NCBI RefSeq assembly: GCF_004138335.1
Contig: NZ_RYFW01000001.1
Span: forward strand, 1,426,001-1,490,000
DNA: 64,000 nt
Source of the DNA: Peristeroidobacter agariperforans
GTDB lineage: Bacteria > Pseudomonadota > Gammaproteobacteria > Steroidobacterales > Steroidobacteraceae
Direction: 5' to 3'
The translations under genes and the position numbers were made by a program. This document shows positions 34,108 through 43,500 of this stretch, in pieces; position 1 is the first letter of the stretch; each line of letters begins with the position of its first letter. The notes under the pieces are model-generated. The model did no database searches. It was not told the DNA's origin and was given only the letters and a program-made list of their open reading frames with translations.

Positions 34108-35666
34108 GACGCGGTGTCAACCTTGGTAGTGCCGTAACCCTCGCGCTCCGGATGGCCGTGCTGTCCACCGGTGAGTGCGAACTCTTCCTCGGGCGACAAC
34201 ACGAGTTTGTGACGACCGATGAGCGCGAAGTACAGAACGCCGGCAACATACCAGGCCAGCGCCGAATACACGCCGGCCCGGTACACCGGATCCTGCAGCT
34301 GGTAGTAGAGTGTGACGATTGCAATGACAACCGTTGCCGCCGCGCCCGGAATGCCCAGCGGGCTGCGATAGGGTCGTTCGATGTTCGGCATGTTCTTGCG
34401 TAACAAGATGAACGCAATGCCCTGGAAGGCATAAGAGATCATTGCGCCGAACACCGCCATGTTCAGCAAAGTTGCGCCGATGATTGCGCCGCCTTTCTCT
34501 GCGCCGCGCGAGAACCAAACGGCAAGAATCACCGCGAGCCCGATCGACGCGCCGGTGAACAACGCGATGTGAGGAGTCTTGCGCGAGCCGTGCGTCAAAG
34601 ACATGGCGGCCGGGTAGTAACCGGCGCGGGACAGCGAATATATCTGGCGGCCGAACGCGAAGATGATGGTGTGGAAACTCGCGATCAGGCCGATGACGGC
34701 CAGCAGCGCCAGCAGCTTGGCGATGTCGCCGGCGAAGATCACGCGGAAGCCATCGAGCAGCGGCTCGGCCGACGTGGCCAGCGAATACGAGCCGTGCAGC
34801 TTGCCTTCGTCGGCGGAGCCGATCGACGCATTCAGCAACATGATCATCAGTGCCGAAACCATCAGCGTGAACATGCCGAAGATCAACCCTTTGGGCATGT
34901 CGCGCTTCGGATCCACCGACTCCTCGGCGGCGAGCGGCAGCTCTTCGATCGCGAGGAACAGCCACACAGCGAACGGCAGCGCCGCGAGGACGCCGTGCCA
35001 GCCGAACGGCAGGAAGCTGCCGCCGCCTTGTGGCAGCTCGACGGGCTTGCCGTCCGGACCGGCGGCGATATTCAGCGCCCAGCGCGAAAAATCCGCGTGC
35101 GGAATCGCGCTGATCCAGAACACCACCAGCACCGCCAGCGCCATTACGGTCACGACGACAGAGATCTTGAAAGACAACTCCACGCCCGCGTAGTTGAGCA
35201 GCACGAACAGCAGATAACAGCCGATCCACCACAACGGCTGATACGCGGCAGGAGTTTCGAAAATGCCGGTGAGATAGGAGCCGATGAAGAACACGATGAC
35301 GGCCGGCGTCATGATGTATTCGATGCTCTCGGCCAGGCCGGTGATGAAGCCGCCCCATGGGCCCATGGCGCTGCGGGCAAACGAGTAAGCGCCGCCGGTA
35401 TGGGGCAGCGCCGGCGACATTTCCGCCAGGCTGAAGATCAGCCCCAGATACATGATCGCGATGATGATGGCGGCGATGAACAGGCCGCCCCAGCCGCCGG
35501 CGCCGATGCCGAAGTTCCAGCCGGAGAAGTGGCCCGAGATGACGGCGCCGACTCCCAGCGCCCACAGCGACCAGACTCGCGCGTGACGTTTCAGTCCACG
35601 CTTCTCGAAGTAATCCGAACTTGCGTTCTGATACGTGACGCCGCCGACCGTTTTCTTGTCTGTCAT
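34104..35666 (-). CDS. APC-family permease, ethanolamine/amino-acid permease-like
   Basis: This 520-residue inner-membrane protein has about twelve hydrophobic segments. The signature GVGAVISGHFSGWNFGIGAGG in helix 1 and the Ser/Gly-rich following helices resemble the ethanolamine permease branch of the APC superfamily. AFGRQIYSLSRAGYYP is the conserved cytoplasmic loop. It would import an amine or amino acid. The start at 35666 follows GGGAG (35673-35677). It is the first gene of a four-gene operon, and its stop overlaps the ligase start by 4 bp. A perfect inverted repeat lies immediately upstream of the ribosome site. Confidence 0.9.
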   Translation of the reverse strand: MTDKKTVGGVTYQNASSDYFEKRGLKRHARVWSLWALGVGAVISGHFSGWNFGIGAGGWGGLFIAAIIIAIMYLGLIFSLAEMSPALPHTGGAYSFARSAMGPWGGFITGLAESIEYIMTPAVIVFFIGSYLTGIFETPAAYQPLWWIGCYLLFVLLNYAGVELSFKISVVVTVMALAVLVVFWISAIPHADFSRWALNIAAGPDGKPVELPQGGGSFLPFGWHGVLAALPFAVWLFLAIEELPLAAEESVDPKRDMPKGLIFGMFTLMVSALMIMLLNASIGSADEGKLHGSYSLATSAEPLLDGFRVIFAGDIAKLLALLAVIGLIASFHTIIFAFGRQIYSLSRAGYYPAAMSLTHGSRKTPHIALFTGASIGLAVILAVWFSRGAEKGGAIIGATLLNMAVFGAMISYAFQGIAFILLRKNMPNIERPYRSPLGIPGAAATVVIAIVTLYYQLQDPVYRAGVYSALAWYVAGVLYFALIGRHKLVLSPEEEFALTGGQHGHPEREGYGTTKVDTAS

Positions 35667-35680
35667 GCGATTCTCCCTGC

Positions 35681-35718
35681 ACAAGGAATGCTAATCGCTC
35701 GCGACCCACATTCCTTGT
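35681..35718 (-). promoter_or_regulatory. Perfect 10-bp inverted repeat ahead of the permease operon
   Basis: ACAAGGAATG (35681-35690) and CATTCCTTGT (35709-35718) are perfect inverted repeats separated by 18 bp, ending about 15 bp before the permease start codon. They could be a regulator binding site with a 28-bp centre-to-centre distance or an mRNA hairpin beside the ribosome site. A TATAGT -10-like hexamer on the minus strand lies upstream at 35753-35758. Confidence 0.65.
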
Positions 35719-35804
35719 AACTGTTGTTTTCGAGGATGAATGCGACCGATCGACTATACGCCGACGGCGCATGAATGGCGCAAGGGCAGGAAAGACCGGG
35801 AAGA

Positions 35805-36692
35805 CTAGGAGGCGAGCTCGATCAGCGGGCGCTCGGTCGTGCCCGGTGTCGGTGCACGGGCGTCCTGGCTGGCAGCCATGGCGATGCGATTGCGGCCCTG
35901 GCATTTGGCCTTGTAGAGCGCCTGATCGGCCGCCTTCAGCAATGCATCCGGCCTGGCGTCGTCGAAGCCGGGCGTGCCCGGCGCGATCGCGGCGACACCG
36001 CCGCTGACGGTGATGCGTTCGCCGGCTTGACCGCACGGAATCGCCATCCGCCAGATCCGGCGGCGCAAGCGCTCGGCATACAGGCCGGCGCGATGAGCAT
36101 CCATGCCCGGCAACACGACGGCGAACTCTTCGCCGCCGTAGCGTGCGACCAGATCGCCGCCCCGGCGGAAGCTTTCGTCCAGGGTGCGCGCGACCCGGCG
36201 CAACACCTCATCGCCATGGACGTGGCCATAGGTGTCGTTGAAGTGCTTGAACTCGTCAACATCTAGGAAGATCAACGACAACGGCAGCCGTTCGCGGCGG
36301 GCACGGCGCACTTCGCGATCGAGCACCCGGTCGAACTGGCGCCGATTGGCGATGCCGGTCAGTGGGTCGGCGGCGACCAGGCGCCGGAGGCGTCGATTGG
36401 CGGTTTCCAGCGCGAGCCGCACTCGGCTGAGCTCCTCGTTGCGCGCTTCCAGTGCCTGGGTGCGGTCACGGACCCGATTCTCCAAATCGTCACGGATTGT
36501 CTGCAGCTCGGACTCGGCGCGCTGGCGCTGCGCCAGCTCGAATTCCAGCTCCCGGGTGCGTCGGGCCAGGCGGGCGTGCAGGAACAGGGTCCGTGCCAGG
36601 GCGGCAATAGCCGTTAGTGCCAGGGCTGCGACCACTCCGATCGACAGATACGAGGTTACGTACTCGAGATCGAAGACAGTCGGCAGCTCCAC
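35805..36692 (-). CDS. Diguanylate cyclase (one membrane segment, coiled coil, GGDEF)
   Basis: This 295-residue protein has a single N-terminal membrane helix (about residues 17-38), a long charged coiled coil to about residue 105, and a GGDEF domain to about residue 275. The active-site motif is RYGGEEF. An RxxD inhibitory site (RGGD) sits exactly five residues before it. DPLTGIANRRQFD marks the domain start. It should make c-di-GMP and be feedback-inhibited. With no sensory domain, the signal must act on the membrane helix or coiled coil. It is transcribed away from gshA with a 170-bp divergent gap. Confidence 0.93.
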   Translation of the reverse strand: MELPTVFDLEYVTSYLSIGVVAALALTAIAALARTLFLHARLARRTRELEFELAQRQRAESELQTIRDDLENRVRDRTQALEARNEELSRVRLALETANRRLRRLVAADPLTGIANRRQFDRVLDREVRRARRERLPLSLIFLDVDEFKHFNDTYGHVHGDEVLRRVARTLDESFRRGGDLVARYGGEEFAVVLPGMDAHRAGLYAERLRRRIWRMAIPCGQAGERITVSGGVAAIAPGTPGFDDARPDALLKAADQALYKAKCQGRNRIAMAASQDARAPTPGTTERPLIELAS

Positions 36693-36862
36693 GGATCTCC
36701 TGCGCTCGGTCGGGATGGGGCAATCAGAGCATAGTGGCCGCTTTTGCGGTATCGGACTTTACCAAACGCACTCGGTCATTCACTTTTGTCGTTCCGGCGG
36801 AATGCTTGACGCCTTGCACGTGGGTCGTGAAACTTGCCGGCCATTTACCGTTCTGATGAGAC

Positions 36863-38446
36863 ATGAGCAGCTCCGGCATCGATCGCGCTTTCGAGCGTCG
36901 CTTGGCGACGCTGATCAATACCCGCGAGCCGCGTGTCCTGCAGAACGGCCTGAAGGGCGTGGAAAAGGAATCGCTGCGCGTCTCCGCCGACGGCCGCATC
37001 GAGCACAGCCCGCATCCGATCGCGCTCGGCTCGGCGCTCTCTCACGAGCACATCACCACCGATTACTCGGAAGCCCTGATCGAGCTGGTGACGCCCGCGT
37101 TCGGCGAGTCCTGGCAACTGCTGCAATATCTATGCGACTTGCACCAGTTCGTCTACCGCCACCTGGGCGAGCAGCTGCTCTGGGCAACCAGCATGCCCTG
37201 CATGCTGACAGGCGATGATGAAATTCCCATTGCACGCTATGGCCGCTCGAACATCGGCCAGCTGAAAGAGGTGTACCGGCTCGGCCTGGGCAATCGTTAC
37301 GGCCGGATGATGCAAGCGATTTCCGGCGTGCACTTCAATTACTCCTTTCCACAGCAGTTCTGGCCGGTGCTGGCCGAAGTCTTGCAAGAGCACCGGGCCG
37401 ACGCGCATTTCATCTCGGAGCAATATTTCTCGTTGCTGAGAAATTATCGGCGCCACGGCTGGCTGATCCTGTACTTGTTCGGCAACTCTCCGGCATTGTG
37501 CAGCTCTTTCGTGCGCGGCCGCGATCATCAACTGGAAACATTCGCGCCCGGCACGCTTTATGCCCCGTACGCGACGTCGCTGCGCATGAGCGATCTGGGT
37601 TATCGCAACAAGAGCCAGGCCGGGGTGCAGATTTCGGTCAACAGTCTCGACGAGTATGTGCGCGACCTGACCGCCGCGGTCAGCACGCCGAATCCGGAAT
37701 ATCAGAAACTTGGCGTCAAGGTGGACGGCGAATACCGGCAGCTCAACGCCAACCTGCTGCAGATCGAGAACGAATATTACAGTTACATCCGTCCCAAGCG
37801 CGTGGCGCGCTCCGGCGAGCATCCGTCGCAAGCGTTGCGCCGCGGCGGTGTCGAGTATGTGGAATTTCGCGCGCTCGACGTGAGCGCGTTCGACCCGGTC
37901 GGCGTCAATCAGAACAAGTTGCGCTTCCTGGAGGCCTTCGCGGCGCTGTGTGTGCTGAAACAAAGCGATCGGATCGATGCCGGCGAGCAGGCGCACCTGG
38001 ATGCCAATCACGCCATCGTGGCGCGCCGCGGGCGCGAGCCGGGGCTGCAACTAAACCGCAATGGGCGGCCTGTAGAGTTGCGCACCTGGGCGCTGGAGCT
38101 CATCGACTCGATGCGCGGCATCTGCGAGCTGCTCGATCAAGGCGATGAGCGCAAGCCGTACACGGCCGCGTTGGACTTGCAACAGACCAAGATCGACGAC
38201 GTCGATCGCACGCCGTCGGCGCGCAGTCTGCAAGAATTGCGCACGACAGGCGAGAGCTTCGCGCAGTTCGCGCTGCGGATGTCTCGCGTGCACAAGGCTT
38301 ACTTCGTGGACCTGTATCCGCCCAACGAACAGCGCCTGGCGGAATTCAGTGCCGAAGCCGAACAGTCGCTGGAGCGACAAGCTTCGGTCGAAGCCGCCGA
38401 CGACATGACTTTCGACCAGTTCCTGAGCAAATATTTTGAGCGGTAG
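36863..38446 (+). CDS. gshA: Glutamate-cysteine ligase (proteobacterial type)
   Basis: This 527-residue enzyme makes gamma-glutamylcysteine, the first step of glutathione synthesis. Recognisable segments are LQNGLKGVEKESLRV, with the metal-site Glu, ALGSALSHEHITTDYSEALIEL, GRMMQAISGVHFNYSFP, YRNKSQAGVQISVNSL, and VEYVEFRALDVSAFDPVGV. Length and motifs match the E. coli GshA class. The ATG at 36863 has little Shine-Dalgarno upstream (weak AT-rich leader). GST is encoded elsewhere in the window. A strong hairpin begins at the stop codon. Confidence 0.95.
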   Translation: MSSSGIDRAFERRLATLINTREPRVLQNGLKGVEKESLRVSADGRIEHSPHPIALGSALSHEHITTDYSEALIELVTPAFGESWQLLQYLCDLHQFVYRHLGEQLLWATSMPCMLTGDDEIPIARYGRSNIGQLKEVYRLGLGNRYGRMMQAISGVHFNYSFPQQFWPVLAEVLQEHRADAHFISEQYFSLLRNYRRHGWLILYLFGNSPALCSSFVRGRDHQLETFAPGTLYAPYATSLRMSDLGYRNKSQAGVQISVNSLDEYVRDLTAAVSTPNPEYQKLGVKVDGEYRQLNANLLQIENEYYSYIRPKRVARSGEHPSQALRRGGVEYVEFRALDVSAFDPVGVNQNKLRFLEAFAALCVLKQSDRIDAGEQAHLDANHAIVARRGREPGLQLNRNGRPVELRTWALELIDSMRGICELLDQGDERKPYTAALDLQQTKIDDVDRTPSARSLQELRTTGESFAQFALRMSRVHKAYFVDLYPPNEQRLAEFSAEAEQSLERQASVEAADDMTFDQFLSKYFER

Positions 38447-38475
38447 TCTCGCAAAGGTCGCACCTTTGGCGAGAC
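38446..38475 (+). terminator. Hairpin at the gshA stop codon
   Basis: GTCTCGC-AAAGGT (38446-38458) pairs with ACCTTT-GGCGAGAC (38462-38475), 13 bp with one bulged base and a 3-nt loop, starting at the last base of the stop codon. No T-run follows, so it could end transcription only with help or stabilise the mRNA 3' end. Confidence 0.55.
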
Positions 38476-38864
38476 GTATCGAAAGTGCCCCGGCCGCTTT
38501 CGATCGAGAATGAGTTCGGCGCCCGAGCAGATCGTCAGCGGATCAATTTCAAATGGCTCGAGCGAATCCGGATATCGCAGCGCCGCGATTTAGCGGGTGA
38601 GTTTTATTTTTCGCCCCGACTAGCACAAGTTAAAAGCGAGAGTTACATTCGACTTCTGGCCAGCGCGTTGGTCGCTTGAACATAATAGAGCGATTTCAAA
38701 CGTGTCCCCACGTCTGTCGAGTGTCTCGCGCACGGAAGTCTCAACGAAGACGACCTGAGTCCCCAAACTGAGAACTGCGCACGCTTTTACGGTCGGGTGA
38801 GAAATAACATGGGCAGGTTTTTTTCATCCGAAGCCGCGTGAGAGCGCTCCGCCGACTGACTTTT
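38476..38864. other. 389-bp intergenic region before a small gene and a diguanylate cyclase
   Basis: No coding sequence is convincing. It is more AT-rich than its surroundings. ACATAAT near 38682 could be a -10 element, and a T7 run at about 38820 follows GGGCAGG. I looked for a c-di-GMP riboswitch core and did not find one. Confidence 0.4.
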
Positions 38865-39080
38865 ATGAGCACACTAATCAAACCCGTCGTCAGCCAGATC
38901 AGCGGAGGATCCGCGGCCAACGCCGATCAACTCGGCGCCTTGACCGTGCCGGATATCGGTATCGACACAGTGATCGAGCCAACCATCGAATCGACCGGGG
39001 GCTGGGATGCCTACGAAGTATGGCGACGCCTGATCAAGGACGCGCGCGATCGTCGCAAACATCATCAGGATTCGAACTAA
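38865..39080 (+). CDS. Small hypothetical protein overlapping a diguanylate cyclase gene
   Basis: This 71-residue reading frame starts at an ATG at 38865; a GTG at 38838 would add nine residues. I do not recognise it. It has no signal peptide or membrane segment. The N-terminal half is Ile/Val-rich and the C-terminus is charged, containing GGWDAYEVWRRLIKDARDRR, which looks like an amphipathic helix. The last 61 bp overlap the start of the diguanylate cyclase reading in another frame, suggesting translational coupling. No good ribosome site is visible. Confidence 0.5.
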   Translation: MSTLIKPVVSQISGGSAANADQLGALTVPDIGIDTVIEPTIESTGGWDAYEVWRRLIKDARDRRKHHQDSN

Positions 39081-40339
39081 TCTCGGAAGCCGTCGCCAGA
39101 ACGAGTTACGCAGGCGGTGCAGACGCGCCGCCCCAGTCCGCTTACGCGTTGCAACTCCAGCGCGGCTTTCCGCGCCTGAAGTTCGACGATCCTGACCTGG
39201 AGCGGCGCTTCCGGCGCGCGCATCTCGCCAAGAATCGTGCTCAGATCAGTCGCAATCTGATGCTGGGCATCGGCTTCGTCATCGGCTTTTCGGCGCTCAC
39301 GCACGTGGTGTTGCCGGGCGCCGTGCACGGGCCGCTGGATCTGATCCGCCTCACCGTACTCGGGCCGATCTTTCTGATCGCGCTCATCCTGGTACACAGC
39401 CGGCTGTATCAGCGCTGGTATCCCATCGTATGTCCCTACGGCGCCATGCTCTTCGGCGTGGGTGTCGTGGTGCTCGCGGTCATTGCAGCCAGCCAGGGCA
39501 TCAGTCTGATCGCCTCGGTCGTGCTGGCCATGATCTACAACTATCTGATGCTTGGCCTGGCGTTCCGGCCGGCATTGAGTGCTTCGCTGCTGGTGCTGGT
39601 GTCCTATCCCATCATCGCGACGCTCGCCGGCCTGCCGGCGTCACAGCGACTGGTGGATGTAGGTGTATTGCTGTTCTCCAACGCCATCGGCGCGATCGTT
39701 TGCTATTCGCTGGAGCGCGCCAACCGCACCAACTTCCTCGAATCGCAGTTGCTGATCGAAACGGCGCGTCGTGATGGATTGACCGGCATCGCCAATCGGC
39801 GCACGTTCGACGAGCACCTCGACCGGGTCTGGGCGCAGGCGGCTCGCGAAGGCCGGCCGCTGACCTTGCTCATGATCGATATCGATCATTTCAAATCCTA
39901 TAACGATCGCTTTGGCCACCAGGCGGGCGATGAGTGCCTGCGTCGCGTCGCCTGGTCGTTGAGCAGTCATGCACGCCGGCCGTTGGATATCGCCGCCCGT
40001 TACGGTGGCGAAGAGTTCGCGATGGTGCTCTACGACGCGAGCCGTCAGCATGCGGAAGATATGGCGCGGCAGATCCAGGCTGGCATCGAAGCTCTCGCCA
40101 TCGCCCACGCGGCGTCCCCTGTGTCGGGCAAGCGCTTGACGGTGAGCATCGGCATCGCCTGTGTCCAGCCCATGAGCGATCGCAGTCACTACGGATTCAT
40201 CCAGCTCGCGGACGAGGCGCTGTACGCGGCCAAGGAGCGCGGCCGCAATTGCATCGTCATCATGGACAAGGAATACGGCGAGCTCACCACTGGCTCATTT
40301 CGCAAGGAAGCTTCGGCCGAAGCCGGCGCCGCGCACTGA
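39020..40339 (+). CDS. Multi-pass membrane diguanylate cyclase (GGDEF)
   Basis: This protein of up to 439 residues has a soluble N-terminus, about five to six hydrophobic segments between residues 75 and 230, and a C-terminal GGDEF domain. DGLTGIANRRTFD marks the domain start. The active site is ARYGGEEF, with an RxxD inhibitory site (RPLD) five residues before it. It should synthesise c-di-GMP in response to a membrane signal; the membrane region is not one I can name. The ATG at 39020 overlaps the small upstream gene. A TTG near 39148 would also keep the membrane domain, so the true N-terminus is uncertain. Confidence 0.87.
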   Translation: MATPDQGRARSSQTSSGFELISEAVARTSYAGGADAPPQSAYALQLQRGFPRLKFDDPDLERRFRRAHLAKNRAQISRNLMLGIGFVIGFSALTHVVLPGAVHGPLDLIRLTVLGPIFLIALILVHSRLYQRWYPIVCPYGAMLFGVGVVVLAVIAASQGISLIASVVLAMIYNYLMLGLAFRPALSASLLVLVSYPIIATLAGLPASQRLVDVGVLLFSNAIGAIVCYSLERANRTNFLESQLLIETARRDGLTGIANRRTFDEHLDRVWAQAAREGRPLTLLMIDIDHFKSYNDRFGHQAGDECLRRVAWSLSSHARRPLDIAARYGGEEFAMVLYDASRQHAEDMARQIQAGIEALAIAHAASPVSGKRLTVSIGIACVQPMSDRSHYGFIQLADEALYAAKERGRNCIVIMDKEYGELTTGSFRKEASAEAGAAH

Positions 40340-40442
40340 GAAAAAAGGCTGTCAGCGCGTCTTCCCACGCATTGGCCTGGCATGCCAGCGGTGTCATCGC
40401 TGCTGCCGATACTTTGATCTCGAAACCCTATTGGCCTCGGTC

Positions 40443-40470
40443 TTGCAGGTGCTCCTCGTGCGGCTATGAT
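40443..40470 (+). promoter_or_regulatory. Candidate promoter of pyruvate carboxylase
   Basis: TTGCAG (40443-40448) and TATGAT (40465-40470) are spaced by 16 bp. Transcription would start near 40477, which rules out an in-frame ATG at 40473 as the translation start and supports 40560. The -35 hexamer is weak. Confidence 0.4.
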
Positions 40471-40559
40471 CGATGCATCTCGCTGCCGTTGGCAGCTTCC
40501 ATCCATCGATCGACCATTACAGGGGCCCGGCAGCTTCGGTGCGGGCGGCGAGTGTTGTC

Positions 40560-43500
40560 ATGCCTCAGAAAATAAAGAGCCTGCTGATCGCGAATCGCGG
40601 CGAGATCGCCATTCGCGTCATGCGTGCAGCCGCCGAGCTCGGCATCCGCACCGTCGCGATCTACTCGCAGGAAGACCGCTTCTCATTGCACCGCATGAAG
40701 GCGGACGAGAGCTATCTGGTCGGCGCGGGCAAAACGCCGGTCGAGACGTACCTGGATATTGCCGACATCGTGCGCATCGCGAAGGCTGCGCAGGTCGATG
40801 CCATTCATCCCGGTTACGGCTTTTTGTCCGAGAATCCCGAGTTCGCAGAAGCCTGTGCTACCGCGGGTTTGATTTTCATCGGCCCGACGCCGGAGATCAT
40901 GCGTCGCCTGGGCAACAAGGTGATGGCGCGCAACCTGGCGGTGTCGGCCGGCGTGCCGGTCATGCCGGCCACTCCGCCGTTGCCGCGCGATGATGCAGAA
41001 ACATTGCGACTCGCTCGGGAAGTCGGCTTTCCCGTCATGCTCAAAGCGAGCTGGGGCGGTGGCGGTCGTGGCATGCGCATCGTCGAGAGCGAGAAAGAGC
41101 TGCCCGAAATGGTGGCGACAGCCCGGCGCGAGGCCAAAGCGGCTTTCGGCAACGACGAGGTTTATCTCGAGAAGCTGGTTCGTCGTGCTCGCCATATCGA
41201 GGTTCAGCTGTTAGGCGACGCGCACGGCAACCTGGTACACCTGTTCGAGCGCGATTGCACCGTTCAGCGCCGCAATCAAAAGGTCATCGAGCGTGCGCCG
41301 GCCACGTTCTTCAATGCCGAGCAGCGCCGGTCGCTGTGCGAAGAGGCGCTCAAGATCGGTCGCGCGGTGCGATATCTCAATGCCGGCACGGTGGAGTTCC
41401 TACAGGACGCGGACAGCGGCAAGTTTTATTTCATCGAAGTGAACCCGCGCGTGCAGGTCGAGCACACGGTGACTGAAGCCGTCACCGGCATCGATATCGT
41501 GCGCGCGCAGATCCGGATCGCCGAAGGGGCGAAGATCGGCGATGCCGACAGTGGCGTGCCGAAGCAGGAAGACATCCGACTCAATGGCTACGCGATGCAG
41601 TGTCGCGTGACCACGGAAGATCCCGAAAACAACTTCATTCCTGACTACGGCCGCATCACCGCCTATCGCAGTCCCGCCGGTTTCGGCATCCGTCTCGATG
41701 CGGGCACCGCATATTCGGGCGCCATCATCACGCGCTCCTACGATTCGCTGCTGGTGAAAGTGACGGCGTGGTCGCCGACACCGGCCGAAACCATTGCGCG
41801 CATGCATCGCGCATTGTGGGAGTTCCGCGTGCGTGGCGTGGTGACGAATCTGCGCTTCCTCGATCAGCTGATCCTGCATCCGCAGTTCGCGTCCGCGGAG
41901 TACACGACCAAGTTCATCGATCAGACCCCTGAGCTGTTCCGTTTCCCTCGCAAGAAGGATCGCGCCTCGCGTCTGTTGAACTTCATCGGCGATGTCGTCG
42001 TGAACGGTAATCCCGAAGTGAAGTCGCGTCCGAAGCCGCAGAGATTGGCGCCGCCCAAGCTGCCGAAGGTCGAGCTGCCGCCGCCGGCATCCGGCACCAA
42101 GCAGAAGCTCGACGAGCTGGGGCCCGAGAAGTTTGCACAATGGATGCTCGAGCAGAAGCGCGTGCTGCTCACCGACACGACGATGCGTGATGCGCATCAA
42201 TCGCTGCTCGCGACGCGCTTCCGCACTTATGACATGAAGGCCATCGCGCCGTACTACGCGAGCCTGCTGCCCGATCTGTTCTCGGTCGAGTGCTGGGGCG
42301 GTGCGACGTTCGACGTCGCAATGCGCTTCCTCAACGAATGCCCGTGGGAGCGGTTGCAGGAATTCCGCAGCTCGATGCCGAATCTGCTGCTACAGATGCT
42401 GCTGCGTTCCGCGAACGCGGTCGGATATACCAATTATCCCGACAACGTCGTGAAGTATTTCGTGAAGCAGGCGGCGCAGTCGGGCATCGACTTGTTCCGC
42501 GTGTTCGATTCGCTGAACTGGGTCGAGAACATGCGCGTCGCCATCGATGCCGTGCGCGAATCAGGCGCCCTTTGCGAAGCGGCGATTTGCTACACCGGGA
42601 ATCTGACCGATCCGCGCCAGACCAAGTACGACTTGAAGTACTACCTGTCGATGGCGCACGAGTTGAAGTCGGCCGGCGCGCATATTCTCGGCATCAAGGA
42701 CATGGCGGGCTTGTGCCAGCCGCGCGCCGCTTACACGCTGGTCAAGGCGTTGAAGGAAGAGGTCGGCTTGCCGGTGCACTTCCATACGCACGACACGAGC
42801 GGTATCGCTGCGGCGAGCGTGCTTGCAGCAGTCGATGCGGGCGCCGATGCGGTCGATGGCGCGTTGGACGCGATGAGCGGCCTCACTTCGCAGCCCAACC
42901 TGGGTTCTATCGTCGAAGCTCTGCGTCACAGCCCGCGAGATCCCGGACTCAATCCGGAGAACCTGCGCGTGCTGTCCGGCTACTGGGAACAGGTGCGTCA
43001 CTGTTACAGCGCGTTCGAGAGCGATCTGCGCTCGGGCGCGTCCGAGGTGTACGTCCATGGCATGCCCGGCGGACAGTTCACCAACCTGCGTGAGCAGGCG
43101 CGCTCGCTCGGCATCGACGATGTGCGCTGGCCGGAAGTGGCTCGCGCCTATGCGAAGGTGAACGAGATGTTCGGTGACATCGTGAAAGTCACACCGACGT
43201 CCAAGGTCGTCGGCGATATGGCGATCATGATGGTCACCAGCAATCTCACCGCCGAGCAGGTGCTCGATCCCGATACTGAAATCGCCTTCCCCGAATCCGT
43301 CGTCTCGCTATTCCGCGGCGATCTCGGCCAGCCGTACGGCGGTTTCCCCTCGGCTCTGCAAGAGAAGGTGCTGAAGGGTGTGGCTCCCATGACCGGCCGG
43401 CCCGGCGAGGTGCTGGCGCCGATCGATCTGAAGAAGGCGCGCGATGAAGCGCAGGGCAAAACCTGGCGCGAGATCACGGATGAGGAATTCGCGTCGTACT

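Noticed and set aside
34117-36036. 639-residue minus-strand frame across the permease and diguanylate cyclase genes
   Set aside because: Out-of-frame reading of two well-supported genes on the same strand, very rich in Arg and His.
38476-38864. c-di-GMP riboswitch upstream of the GGDEF gene
   Set aside because: The conserved GEMM core and paired helices could not be found.
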